From Inonotus obliquus (Eukaryota > Basidiomycota > Agaricomycetes > Hymenochaetales > Hymenochaetaceae), in NCBI GenBank assembly GCA_032164295.1, contig JAJHTX010000011.1, positions 310,001 through 374,000 of the forward strand: DNA of 64,000 bases, given 5' to 3'. The notes below the pieces were generated by a model. It was given only the letters and a program-made list of their open reading frames with translations, was not told the DNA's origin and searched no databases. The translations under genes were made by a program, and so were the position numbers. This document shows positions 41,877 through 53,512 of the stretch, one piece after another; within the stretch, counting starts at the first letter, position 1, and each line of letters begins with the position of its first letter.

Positions 41877-42303
41877 TAAAACACACCAAAGTGGCTGAAA
41901 TTACTGGTGCCGAACTCGGCACAGGTGTCGCCCAGGCGTTCTTTTGTGGTAGATTGAATTGATTCCGTAGCTTCACCAAAGGAACTCGACGGAGCTGTGT
42001 CTTTCTGTCCTTGGGATTACGACACGAGGCAAAATTTGGCGCTTGATCACCTCTGTCCTTGTGCTAACTTTGTGACTTCGCTATTTTACTCCTGTTCTCG
42101 TACTGCATCACCTCTACCCTGAGTAAGCGATGCTTTTTCTCTCTTATTGCCAACTTTCTCAGCCCTTGTCTGCATTTCGATAAAGCAAGGACCTGTTCTT
42201 CCCCGTTCCCGACATCATGCCCCATCTTTGAATCCCATTGTACCACCTTCCTCTTGTCTATCTGAAGTGCTGAACGTCCTCACTCCAATTCACGCTCATA
42301 TTG

Positions 42304-43086
42304 ATGGATCCATCGAATCGATCTAATCGATTTGCTGGGCCTCAGTCGACTGGCGGCCTGTCCAATGCTCGGAGCAACTCTTCGAGTCCACCTTATTATT
42401 CCTCCTATCAAGTTTCCGGGCAAACGATTCGACACTCGGAATCTATTCCAATACCATACACGAATCAGATGCCGAGAGGACACGACAACTGGTCAGACAA
42501 CGAACATTCCTCTGATAGTGGACCTACGAACTCTTCACAATCAAACACCGGTTCCGGACGAAGCTCCGACTCCGACTTATTTCCTATGGACTTGGATGTG
42601 CCACATAGTCCGGATCCTGTGCAGTCTATTGCGGAATCCGATCAGAGAACGTTCTGGTACACTCCGCCACCACGCCCACATCGTATCGTCCCTCTCACAA
42701 GTTGGCGGTGTCCGTATTGCAATCAGACTGTACGAGAATATGAGGCGCGCGCCCATACGGAGACTTGTCCCAGAAGGCGCGATAGTTCGAGTGATTACGA
42801 ATTATCTTTGCCTTCTCGTGCACAGTTCCTCAATCTGTCAAGTACCAATGCAAGTCGGCAAGGGAATGCAACAGCAACTCAGGTCCAGTTGACAAACAAT
42901 ACTATGCGGAACCGATTCGCAAGCTCTTCTGGCCCACTCCATGTCCAGATGTCTGCGACAGAAACTCGGCCTGCTCAGAACCACCAAGCTGGAACCGGGA
43001 GGAACCATCATATTAATTCGGTTCCACAAGCATCAGTCCCTCGCCCACCAGAAATGAACGGCCAGCCATACAATCATCTGCGTTGA
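42304..43086 (+). CDS. small zinc-finger protein with disordered flanks
   Basis: A single-exon frame of 260 codons from ATG 42304 (MDPSNRSNRFAGPQS). Residues ~1-130 are Ser/Asn/Pro-rich and look disordered, with an acidic DLFPMDLDVPHS. One compact motif is visible near residue 138: WRCPYCNQTVREYEARAHTE followed by TC, i.e. C-x2-C-x12-H-x3-C, a C2HC finger. The rest (PSRAQFLNLSSTNASRQ...) is again low complexity rich in Asn and Gln. No further domain is seen. Presence of one finger between disordered arms suggests a nucleic-acid or protein-binding adaptor, which is inference. The TTG codon at 42301 is not needed for start. CT-rich text upstream (about 42060-42260) fits a fungal promoter and leader. 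Confidence 0.6.
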   Translation: MDPSNRSNRFAGPQSTGGLSNARSNSSSPPYYSSYQVSGQTIRHSESIPIPYTNQMPRGHDNWSDNEHSSDSGPTNSSQSNTGSGRSSDSDLFPMDLDVPHSPDPVQSIAESDQRTFWYTPPPRPHRIVPLTSWRCPYCNQTVREYEARAHTETCPRRRDSSSDYELSLPSRAQFLNLSSTNASRQGNATATQVQLTNNTMRNRFASSSGPLHVQMSATETRPAQNHQAGTGRNHHINSVPQASVPRPPEMNGQPYNHLR

Positions 43087-43518
43087 ACCGCAGACGACCC
43101 ATCGAGCTGTTTGGAAGGAGTGTTTCGTATCTGGTGCTGTCTGCTCATGAACGACGGAAGTTGAATTATCACTGAACACTGAATTACTCGTCGGATTATC
43201 GACCAGTTACCCAACCGCTTAACCCTCAGATTTAGCCCTTATACCAACAACTATTAATTATGATTCTGTTTAAATATGATAAAGTATGAATCGGGATTTG
43301 CTTGATCCAAAGGAATGAAACGGGTAGTTTCTCTTTTCTATATCAACCTGCAGTGAGTGATAAACGGCATCACACAAATTTGCGCAAGACATCGATGACC
43401 CATAAGACGATACACTGCTCTAGTTTGTATATAATTGTTCTAATTATACTTTTATAGTCGAGGGTTAGGCGAATCCCACTTGTACGGTTTATTGGTAAGA
43501 TAGTATCAACTCTGTGAA
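43087..43518. other. intergenic before the tRNA
   Basis: AT-rich spacer with no supported gene. Confidence 0.5.
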
Positions 43519-43591
43519 TCCTGCTTAGCTCAGTTGGTAGAGCGCATCACTCGTAATGATGAGGTCAGTCGTTCAAATCGGCTAGTGGGAA
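43519..43591 (+). tRNA. tRNA-Thr (anticodon CGU)
   Basis: A full cloverleaf can be drawn. Acceptor stem TCCTGCT pairs with AGTGGGA, using two neighbouring G-U pairs; D arm GCTC-AGTTGGTA-GAGC (A box); anticodon stem CATCA/TGATG with loop CTCGTAA, so the anticodon is CGU for ACG threonine codons; T arm AGTCG-TTCAAAT-CGGCT (B box). No intron is present after the anticodon. T-rich text for polymerase III termination lies about 20-35 bases downstream (ATTTTATTAAATCTTTT). Confidence 0.88.
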
Positions 43592-43739
43592 TCGCTTTCG
43601 CCAACGATACATTTTATTAAATCTTTTCGGCTCGATGCGCATAATCGGGTATTATTTTATTACAGACGGGAAACCGGATTGGACTGAATGATGGAGTTGT
43701 TGTATTTGAAATAGTAGCTCACTTCGCGCATGTGACGGT

Positions 43740-44173
43740 TCACGGACCGGCAGAGACCGAATGAAATATGACAACAAAGTCAAGTCAGATACGACCGTTT
43801 GGCTGCTGCCTGTCACCTGTATGAGGCGTGGCTCAGCTTGGGTGAGCCTGCAGGTAACTTCTCGCCAAAGAGGTTTCAATTTCTGTATTCGAAGTGCCCA
43901 GCCTGCGTGGGACACAACAAGGACATGGAGATCTCGGAGGTGCTCGGTTCGTCCCTGAGCTTTCAAGCTCAATTATCGATGCCTTGAGGGCTCTCCAGGA
44001 CTGGGGCTCCAATTTTACTACCTACACGAGGACCCCGCGAACTTTCAGCAGTTCCGCATTCCTCCCACCGATAAGTATCATCTCGGACTTGATGTAAGTT
44101 TTCAGACTCTTCTTCTTTCCCCTTCCCCTTGTCAAGTCCTCGCAATCCAGTTATGACGACGCGTTTCGCTAAC
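43740..44173 (+). other. possible gene remnant upstream of the DUF6699 gene
   Basis: Plus-strand text reads as protein in pieces: HLYEAWLSLGEPAGNFSPKR with FLYSKCPACVGHNKDMEISE, then in another frame LQFYYLHEDPANFQQFRIPP with TDKYHLGLD, which could splice (GTAAGT at 44093, acceptor TCAAG at 44143) to SSQSSYDDAFR and a stop. The frame change near 43950-43985 has no clear intron. So this may be a decayed gene or one with an error. No family recognised. Confidence 0.3.
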
Positions 44174-45445
44174 CCTCCTCACAGAGTTGTGAACTATCGG
44201 CGAGAATACGATAATAACGATTATTGGGATGAGCCCGTGGGCCGTCACCAAGCTCGTGCGACGGATCTAAGAAACGCCACTAAAACTTACGACACACCTC
44301 AACCATTTGATACGACATTCATGCAAAACACTACGATGTTGTACGATCCCTTTGATCCTTATCACCTTCCACCTCCATCCAAAGGTGCTGGTATCCATTT
44401 TATTCACCCGGGACTGCTAACTGATTGGAATGTTCTCGCCACACAGATTCGAAGCCTCCGGCTGCCTGGGATGAGTGGGAACAGAACAAAAACTGGCCTT
44501 TCCCACCAGATATGCCGAAGGAGGTCTTGCGAACGCTAAAAGAGCGTGAGAAGAAGGCAAAGGCAGCGCTGGAAGAGGAATACGAACGCAACGCGAATTG
44601 GCCTTTCCCAAACCCAGTAAGAAGGAGGACTTCGTCTCAATCGGCACCGACTCAGCCTCGGAATAAATCAAGAGAAAGGGGAGAACGCAGAGACTCTAAT
44701 ACAGCCATCAATCGTCCCCGCCCAGAGAATCAAGTGCGTAGGGAACGCAAGAACTCGACTACCAAAAGTAAACAACCGATACCTCCCAATGCTCCGAAGA
44801 TGCCGGAAGCACCTACGCCTTCCTTTGTACACATGCCACCGCCCAGCATGAACTCAAGTATGCTACCTTATGAGCCTATTCATTTACGTAGACTAACAGC
44901 GTCATCGTTCAGGTTTAGCCGCACCTAGCCCTCTGATTGCGAGGGATTCGATCGGGTTAATTCGATTCGATCTCCGACTGCCTTATACATGCGCAAGGAA
45001 ACTCGTGCAAGGGCACTATTGGACACACCTTAACCACGAGGACGTAAAACAGCCGGCATGCTCTCCGAAACGGACACAGATGCGGATATACGCGCATACC
45101 ACCGGTGCAGATTGGATTGCCGATGTACGACCGAGGTCGAGAGAGTTTGTCACTGTGGAAGATGTTCTGTTGTCCATCTACGAGACGTGGAACTTGCCCA
45201 TTGACCCTACGCGCTATGCGCGAGATAGTGTGAACCCGACTCTTCGGGACCGCGTTAATCGTGCGTACAAAAGGCGCATTGAAAGGGTCGAAAGTTCTAG
45301 GACTGTCGGGTATGAGAGGGCTCGGAAGGCAGGAATTCTGCGCGTCGATTACTTTGGTTCAAAGTACCTATTTGCGGGTATCATGCGTTGCTATGGAGGA
45401 GATGGTTCGGAGTGGTGGCAGATGGAGGTTATGCCTGACACTTGA
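44153..45445 (+). CDS. DUF6699-domain protein
   Basis: ATG at 44153 (MTTRFANPPHRVVNYRREYD). Intron 1 begins GTATCCATTT near 44389 and ends CACACAG near 44445, joining SKGA to DSKPPAAWDEWEQNKNWPFP. A charged helix flanked by two NWPFP motifs follows, then basic disordered text. Intron 2 (44859-44913, GTATGC...CTAAC...TTCAG) joins NS to SLAAPSPLIARDSIG, which opens the DUF6699 domain: LIRFDLRLPYTCARKL, FVTVEDVLLSIYETWNLPID, and the closing GILRVDYFGSKYLFAGIMRC. This domain is abundant in mushroom-forming fungi, in proteins of unknown function. The final stop is after VMPDT at 45445. No signal peptide or membrane segment; a soluble intracellular protein is likely. Confidence 0.78.
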
Positions 45446-46177
45446 AAAAGACCCCCAACTTGATATGTATTATCATATTGTCCTATGCAACTACAACGAC
45501 TATCTCAGTAGTCGAGCTATTATAGCTCCGTATTATGTATTTCTATAAAAGCGATCCGATAACCCAGAGACCAGAAAACTTATGATTGGGATCGTCGTAA
45601 TGATCTACTATCATAGCTCTGATCACCGCCTTTGCTATGCAATACTAGTGGGCATAGCTGTGCTGTCCATCGTCTTCTCACATAGCCACGATTGCGATTG
45701 TTGTTTTTGCCTGAGAGCCGGTAGTTTATCCAATGATATGATTACATAAGTGACCCGGTGGTATGAACGAGATCTGCGTGAACCAACGTCACGCGAGCGA
45801 TGATGGTGGAACGAAATGAACACTTGGTAACTTGGAACGGAACACCCGGCCTACAGTACTGTTTCTTCTTTTTAGTGGGCTGGACAAATCTAGTAACTCC
45901 TTGCAAATGCGGCTGAATCTTTCCCGTAAGTTATGTAAGGAGTGATCAGCACGCGTACCCGGAACCACCATGTATCCATATTTGTAAAGAGTTACCAAAT
46001 TAGTCGGCACACAAAAAAGAAGAAACGGACAGCCCTTGGGACGACAAGGTTTTCCGGAAACACTGTAAGAAGTGCTCACAGTCACAGACTCGCACTGCCG
46101 CAAAAGGCGGCTATGGTCTGACGAGATCCGTCCGACTGTTAGTTACATTCCGACCGCCATTAGATGGTTCGTTCGCC
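45446..46177. other. intergenic, promoter side of the DHTKD1-like gene
   Basis: No supported gene. Short minus-strand open frames near 45635-46103 have no motif. Confidence 0.5.
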
Positions 46178-49100
46178 ATGAAATGGTCTGCGACTACCTC
46201 AGTCCTTCGACTCAAGGCATCCTCACCGCCGTTCGCGTTGGCCGAGTGGCGTTGGCAGTCATGCCGTAGACTGTACCATGACGAATCCTTCGGGTATAGA
46301 AAGCGACAGGAGATTGCTCTGCCAGACTGTGCGTTCCTCTAATGTCCTTGTTAGTCTGCTGAGACCCGAACAAGTGAACAGATACAACTGCACAACTGCA
46401 TAACAGAGCAGTCAACGCACCTTTGCTTCGTTATGTTGATTCTATGCGAACGCATGGCCATCGTGCAGCAAGCATCGACCCTCTTGATTTGCTTCAACGC
46501 GAGGAAGTTCCTGCGCTAGATCCGACGCGTTACGGTCTGACAGATCCGAAGCAAGTATTTCCGGTTGATGGTATCGTCTGGACCAACCCGGCGGGTCCAA
46601 ACATGCCTTCATCAGAGGATTGGTCACTCGAACGCATTGTATCGCACCTCCGGGCTGTATACGTTGGGAAGATTGCCTACGAATTCATGCATTCTCCATC
46701 GAAGACTGAGCGTCTTTGGTTTTCACACATCCTTGAAAGTAGCGCGATTGCTCCGCAGAACATCACGAAGCCGAACGAAAAGAAGAGAATGTGGGAGCTG
46801 TTGACACGTAGCGAGGTCTTTGATCAGTATCTTCAAGTCAAATTTCCGAACTTGAAGCGATACGGCCTCGAAGGAGGCGAGTCAATGCTACCAGCACTTG
46901 ATACTCTCTTTTTGGTTGCTTCAAGGGCTGGGATTGAACATATCGTTATGGCAATGCCCCACAGAGGACGACTCAACCTTCTTACGGATCTCCTTCAGTT
47001 TCCCCCTGCAGCACTCTTCCATAAGATCAAAGGTGGTAGCGAGCTCGTGGAGGATCTCCATTACTCTGGAGACGTCATCAGTCATCTCAGTACGCCCATA
47101 TCCTGTATCTTGTTCGGACTATCTGATTACTTCCAGGTGCAAATCCAACTTTGATGTATGGTAATCCGGCGAATCCGATTAAAGTGACCCTTCTGCATAA
47201 TCCATCGCATCTCGGTGCGTTTTCTGTCAAAGCTGATCCTTTGCCTTCTCATGAGACGCAGAGGCTGTGGATCCCGTCGCTCTCGGGAAGACGCGTGCGA
47301 AACAGTTTTCACTCATCAAAAAAGCCGATCCGGAGTGCAAACTTGGAGACAAGGTTATGTGTGTACAACTGCACGGAGATGCTAGCTTTACAGGGCAAGG
47401 CGTCGTTATGGAGTCCCTTGGGCTTAGTAAGTGTTTGATCTTATCGTTTAGCGTCCTCTGCCTGACGTTATTACTTAGGCAACTTGCCTCATTTCACTAG
47501 TGGAGGAAGTGTCCATCTCGTTGTGAAGTTAGTGCTCGCCTTTTTTCAGATATAACGCGTATTCTGATCCTCCCCTCATCAGCAACAAGTGCGTTTGGAC
47601 AATGGCTAATAGGACATGTGCCTGAGTTTCTGTAGTATTGGATACACAACACCAGCATCCAGCGCAAGATCATCACTTTATTGTTCAGATGTAGGCAAAA
47701 TGATCAACGCTCCTGTTTTACATGTCAATGGCGACTATCCAGAAGGTGCATATTCTTATTCCCGCAACTTATGGAAATGATGCATAAAGCACTATCTGAC
47801 AGACGTCTCGCGTGCATTGGACACGGCATTCCAGTATCGTAACGCCTTCCGAAAGGTAAATACTCGCACGCGCGAGGTGTTCAGGTATTGATCGCATGAA
47901 CAGGATATCATTGTTGATCTTCTAGTTTACCGGCGATGGTATGCTCTAGAATACACGCTTGACAGACCCATTTGTGGCTGACGAAGGCTTGCGCTTATGA
48001 AGGGGTCATAATGAACTCGATGAGCCGGCTTTTACGCAACCGCTGATGTACCAGACCATCCGGAGTCGCAAGAGCGTTCCTGCTCTATACGAGGATAAGC
48101 TTCTGGTACGATTACCCCCACACTCAAGCAATCTAATTACGAACTAATATGTATCCTTGATAGAATGAGGAGGTCATCACTCAGGCTGACGTCAATACGT
48201 TGCACAGTTCGTATAGAGCGCAACTGGACTCAGAACTTCAGAAGGCCAGTTCCTTTACACCAGTATTTACGGCCTACGGAGGAAAATGGAGAGAAATGGC
48301 AATTCCCACTAGCGATGCAGCCATTCGTGACCCGGAGACAGGCGTATCATCAGAAACGCTCAAAGAGATTGGACGTGCTAGCGTTCAAATACCGGAAAGC
48401 TTCGTGAGTTGTATTTCATCATTCCACTGTCTCATGGGATATGGTCTCACTGAAATTCATACGTCCTTTCGTACGTCGTAGGAAGTACATTCCCGCTTAA
48501 AGCGTCATATCAATGCCCGTCTTAAGGCTTTGGAAACTGGAACGGGCATTGACTGGGCGACAGCAGAGGTTCGTTTATCGGTTAATTGTCGATTGATCCA
48601 GAAATTCAACTCTTGTGCTAGGCGATGGCTTTTGGATCTCTCATGATGGATGGTTACGATGTCCGCATTTCTGGACAGGACGTCGGAAGAGGAACGTTCA
48701 GCCAGCGGTATGCTATGCGGTACATATTCAAGCGGGAAGAATGCTAACCATGATTAGACACGCCATGCTCGTGGATCAATTGACAGAAAAGGTGACGGTA
48801 CCTCTTAATGCTGCGTTACAGTCTGAAGGGCGCCTGGAACTGGCGAATAGTGAGTCGGAATATGTATACGATACTTCCACATTATTGATTAGGCTCCTTA
48901 GGCTCCTTGAGCGAGATGGCGGTTCTTGGTGTGAGATACCACCGTTCTCCCCGTTCCACATTGCGCTAAGTCACCGTCTAGTTCGAGTATGGGATGAGCT
49001 GGGAGACACCGAAGCTACTTCCGATATGGGAGGCGCAGGTACAGACCTTCCGTAGTGCATTCACTGTTAGGGATGGGCTAATGTTCATTTCTCAGTTCGG

Positions 49101-50068
49101 TGACTTCTTCAACGGCGCCCAGGTTATATTTGATACATTCATTTCTTCCGCCGAGAGTGCGTTGATTGATTACCCCCACCTATCAATCATACTGATAAGT
49201 AACATAGCAAAATGGATGATGCAGAGTGGTATTGTCGTCTTGTTACCTCATGGCCTCGATGGGGCGGGTCCAGAGCATTCATCAATGCGCATTGAGCGCA
49301 TGCTGCAGGTACCGCCCAGATTAGTCGATATTAGGTGGCCCGCTCACGATAACGTTTATTTAGCTTACGAATGATCCCTTCAATCATCATAAGGAAGAGA
49401 GTGAAATGAATATCAATATGCACGTCGTATATCCTACAACTCCAGCGCAATACTTCCATCTGTTGCGCCGACAGATGAAACGCAATTATAGGAGGCCGCT
49501 TATAGTTGCTGCTCCAAAAGGTTTATTGCGCCTACCCGTAAATGATTTCCATTTATTGCTCTGTATCATCACATTGATTCGTTATGATTAACAGGCTGCC
49601 TCATCATCCCTCGCTAATTTTGAGCCTGGTACATGTTTCCAGGCAGTAATCGATGATAACGCAGTCAGCAATCCAGCTTCCGTGGAGCGAGTCATCATAC
49701 TCTCAGGGAAGATTTACTACGATCTCGTAAGAGAGCGCGCTACACGTGGATTAGAACGTTCCGACAAGCTTGCCTTCATTCGGATGGAGGAACTTAGTCC
49801 TTTTCCGTACAAACAGCTTGCGGATGTCTTGCAGCGTTATAAGTATGCTGGGGAATGGTGTCTCCTCCAGGAAGAGCCGATGAACCAAGGTACATGGTCG
49901 CACGTGTACCCTCGAATGATCCAAGTTCAGCAAAGCATTGGTGCTGATGCGCGCGGGCTCAAGTATATCGGACGGAGTGAGGATGCAGTACCTGCAGTTG
50001 GTGTTGGCAAACTCTACAGGGAGCAGCAAAACGCCATCTTCGAGGGAGCTTTTCGGGACTATAGCTGA
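46178..50068 (+). CDS. 2-oxoadipate/2-oxoglutarate dehydrogenase E1 component, DHTKD1-like
   Basis: ATG at 46178 opens a presequence-like stretch ([20 protein letters not shown]), then [20 protein letters not shown]. After an intron the protein continues [20 protein letters not shown]. Further landmarks: [90 protein letters not shown] (thiamine diphosphate site), [20 protein letters not shown], then the transketolase-like C-terminal half with [20 protein letters not shown] and [20 protein letters not shown]. It ends at AFRDYS, 50068. The short N-terminal part and [18 protein letters not shown] text match DHTKD1 more than Kgd1. The enzyme decarboxylates 2-oxoadipate in lysine and tryptophan breakdown in the mitochondrial matrix, with E2/E3 borrowed from other complexes. 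More than a dozen short introns; a few are in-frame and lack stops. Confidence 0.88.
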
Positions 50069-50851
50069 GATTTTCTCTTTTTTTCATGTGCCCGCAGCTT
50101 GTCACCCTTGTTTAGCTTAATACATACAGAACCGTCAAATACTACAAGCCTAGGAGTAGCTGTTCTCACGCTCTTTGGTCGCCTCGTCGAGCAATCAAAG
50201 GTTTCTGACGATACTGGTTCTGTACTATATATGGATCGACGGCGATCCGGATCTTTCTAGTGTTGAGCGTCGAGGCAGAAGCTTCACCGCAAGTGCAAGC
50301 AACAAGTTCATTATGGGAGTGAGTGATTCATAACGCCGGATGGAGACGGTTATATTATCCAGCAAACACCCACCACATACCAGTAAGCAGCACATGCTCC
50401 GGTAAGAAGTCAGTATTGAACAGCGAAAGTTGGGAGTGTGTACTATTTGACAAATTCGATGCGTCTTGAGGCCGGAGAACGTTAGGAGACCTATTTGACG
50501 CTCAAAGATTACAAGGTGAATGATCGGTAATGGACGTTCTTGTTTCCATTCCTCGATTTTTGATTACAGAGACTCTGGTGTCCTCGTTGGGTCGCCCGGA
50601 CAGTTTTGTACTGGATTGTCCGACAAGGATAAAAAGTCTGCTCTGATAGCGTTCACTTACTCACTGCAATAGACTCGAGTATCTCTCAGTGGTCAAGCTC
50701 GAGCATCACTCTGCTTTAAAAGTAGTTTCTCCTGGTGAGCTGATGTCGCTTAGGCTGAACCCCCTTCTGACGCTCGAACTTTACAGATCGGCTTATAACT
50801 TGTTCTCTTCTGTTGCTGGACGAGACGTATCCTTCCTCTCACGGCTTAGTC
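50069..50851. other. intergenic between the DHTKD1-like and DUF6533 genes
   Basis: 780 bases without a supported gene; likely the 3' end of one and the promoter of the other. Confidence 0.5.
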
Positions 50852-52554
50852 ATGACTGTCAATAATGTTAGTAACGAGTATCTCCAAGCAATCATTGCAG
50901 CGGAGCATAGACTCTTCGCTCAGGAACTTGCACGGTTGACAGCTATGATTTACGACACTTGTGAGTTGCTCTGCGTTGAGTAGTATCCTTACCGGTTGTC
51001 CTTGCTAGTGCTTACGTTGGATAGAGAAGTGCGTCTAAACAATCTCATGTGGAATTCTGTTAGCCTTTAATATTACTTGGCACAGGTTGAATTCTTTTGG
51101 GTGAGAGCTTTTGGATTCGCAGTGTGAGGTTGCTGACACACATCGGATATCCAGAAACAGTTATAAAGATAATATATCTTATTGTAATGCCAACATTATA
51201 CAATTGACCCTGCCACCGAATGTGCTACAGAATCGCTACGGGGGAATCTTCATTCCAGCTATTGATACATGGGGTAAATCTTGACTTATTCCGTGTCTTC
51301 TGGATGCTCAACTAGGAAATGTATAGGTTCCGTTACGGCTTATCGCAGTCTCTCATTGTCAGTACTTGGACTATTCTTCTCTGACGAGCTTGAACGTCTT
51401 CCTCTTATCTGTCAGCTGTGAGTCGAGCTTTCGCTATTTCCGGTCTATTTCCGGTGCTTACTCCGAGTAAGGTCAATTTCAGTTCTACTTCCAGCAACGG
51501 ACAGGTCAGGCTTGTTTCTTTGAATATCTTTGCAAAGATGCTGAGTTTTTCGCATACCGATAGGATGGATTGCTGTACACCTCGTTGAAAGTAAGTTATG
51601 ATTCGACATGCTCGTAAGACTTCTTAATCTAATACCTTGAATAGCAATCTTCATTATGCGCGTAAACTCGCTTTACGAAAGAAGTGTGATTACCCCATTC
51701 CTGATGCTGCGCATACGTCCTCACTAAAATGACCGGCTCCAGGCCGGGAATCGACTATTTTGCTGTCTGTTGTCTTTTTCGTTAAAGCGGCCCTCATGGC
51801 TACTGTGCTCATAAAATGGGATCTAATGTTCACATGTGAGTGTTCCTCTAAAGGTACAAAAGTTTTTCTCTGATGATAGTCGACTCAGTGACGTATTTCG
51901 AAGATGTAAATGCGTGCGGGAGTAAACACTCGCCACCAATTTGGATCTCATTTTTCTGGTAAGTCAAGTTACCAACTAAATGTCAAAAATCGATCTAGCC
52001 TGTACGTTCCTGAACTTCCATGCAGGCTGCCACCGATAATTATAGACCTCTCTCTTCTTGTTTTGACTATACGCAAGTCTTTTGCGTTTCGTAGGGAGTT
52101 AGCGGGTAAAAACTGGTCCGATTCCCGGCTTCATAGAACGCTCGTTCGCGATCAGGCACTGTATTTTATTGGGTGCGTTCCTCTCTTCCCTTCACTATGA
52201 CTATGAATAGAGATGATCTCATACACCGGAATCGAATTTAGAATCTTCATATGCAGTTTGGCCAATATGGAGCTTTTTGCGGTTTACCCAAAGATACTGT
52301 GCGCAGCGTTGGGTTTTGCATTAGGTCTTCCTTGTGTGATGGGTTCACGGATACTATTGAATCTTAGGGAGATTGCACGGGAAGAGATGCGCTGCGGAAT
52401 GTCGACGAGTAGAATGTTTACTTCGATTCAGTTTGCTGAAATGCCCGCTCGTGAGGAAGAGAACGAGGAATCAATCGAGATGGAAAGCTTATCTGAGACA
52501 GAGACGGACGAAGGCGTGGCGGAGATGCGTAAACGTGGTGCACTAGTAGGCTGA
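50852..52554 (+). CDS. DUF6533 membrane protein
   Basis: ATG at 50852 (MTVNNVSNEYLQAIIAAEHR). Short exons splice to YDT|LLTLDRE|VEFFW, the DUF6533 opening, and later VIKIIYLI|NRYGGIFIPAIDTW, the next hydrophobic helix. Downstream exons give WIAVHLVE|AIFIMRVNSLYERS (typical LRVxALY-like segment), a hydrophobic MATVLIKWDLMFT, RELAGKNWSDSRLHRTLVRD with QALYFIG, and the final exon with LFAVYPKILCAALGFALGLP and GSRILLNLREI, followed by an acidic tail ending ALVG at 52554. Such multi-span proteins of about 250-330 residues are common in Agaricomycetes with no known role. The exon around 51130-51200 is a problem: the phase needed for VEFFW to VIKIIY is not met by any splice site I find, so the gene could carry a small frameshift or use an unusual site. 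Confidence 0.65.
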
Positions 52555-52680
52555 GTCTCACGCTTTGTATCATAAGAGGTGCAAGCTTGTAGCAATAGAC
52601 AATATTCTCAATCATGGCACGAGGGCGTAATGTATGTCAAAGAAAATCATGCAGTGGATAAGAGTGAATATATTAGAAAA
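52555..52680. other. short spacer between convergent genes
   Basis: Only about 125 bases separate the stops of the DUF6533 gene and the p24 gene; their 3' ends probably overlap. Confidence 0.5.
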
Positions 52681-53512
52681 TCAATCAATAAGATACTTCC
52701 GCTTGAAGTACGATCTAAGGTGGAAAATCTGCCAAACTCCGAGTCCGATTAAAGTGAGAAAAGTATAGAAGCCGAAGTTTTGTACGCGTCTGTTTGTCGA
52801 TTCTGAAGAATCACGTCAGACTATGGCGTCGACGAAATGATTCTTGAATGGTACACACCATTGGTACTGGAAAACCTTTCTTCTCGCTTTTTCAGGTAGT
52901 CCATCTCATCAACGATCTCCTTGACTATGCCTTCAAGTTTTCGCATTTCCGTCTCTAGTCCAGACAAAGACTCTTGGGCAGCAATAGCGCTGGTAAGGAA
53001 GTATTAGTGGCGTCTCAACATTGCTCAAATGTAGGGTCTCACTTATAGTCAACGGCATCCGCTCCAATGTCGATGTCAAGGTCGATGATGCGGGATGAGC
53101 TTGGCGTGTCTTCACTCGGAACATCTATAATACAGCGTCAAGCTCCTTGCCTACACTGCAATAGTACGATAAAAAACGCACCTTTATCAAGGTAGTTTCT
53201 CAGACAGACACCAACTTCTCCCTCTGCATGAGAAGTAACAGCAAGTCTTGTCTCCCCATTTATATTCCTCTTGCTAAGATATTGATTCTTCTGAGGGCTC
53301 GAATCGATAATCTCAACATCCACACGCTGCTTTGCTCCCTGTCCTACGTTGGCAGTGACGATGACAAGTTGGTTCGGGTGTACGGCATTCCAGATGCACT
53401 TTGCTGGTGGATTCCTGTAGGCCGGGAGATTGAATTTTATGGCGTGTATTGGTTGAGCTGCTAGAGTGAGGAGGATCAAGAGAAGGAAGGGAGTTGATGC
53501 GTAAGTGGTCAT
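52681..53512 (-). CDS. ERV25: p24 family cargo receptor (Erv25-like, delta type)
   Basis: The minus-strand ATG at 53512 is chosen since it starts a clean signal peptide (MTTYASTPFLLLILLTLAAQ then PIHA). The GOLD domain follows: IKFNLPAYRNPPAKCIWNAV, NQYLSKRNINGETRLAVTSH and EVGVCLRNYLD, with the two conserved cysteines. Introns near 53180 and 53044 join DVPSEDTPSSSRIIDLDIDI, then a coiled coil (LSGLETEMRKLEGIVKEIVD). The last exon encodes RRVQNFGFYTFLTLIGLGVW, a single membrane helix, and the cytosolic tail QIFHLRSYFKRKYLID, which has the FF/YF-type COPII and dibasic COPI sorting features of p24 proteins. Erv25 and Emp24 help package GPI-anchored proteins in ER-to-Golgi vesicles. The intron layout near 52800-52870 contains a small exon I could not fully fix. 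Confidence 0.88.
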
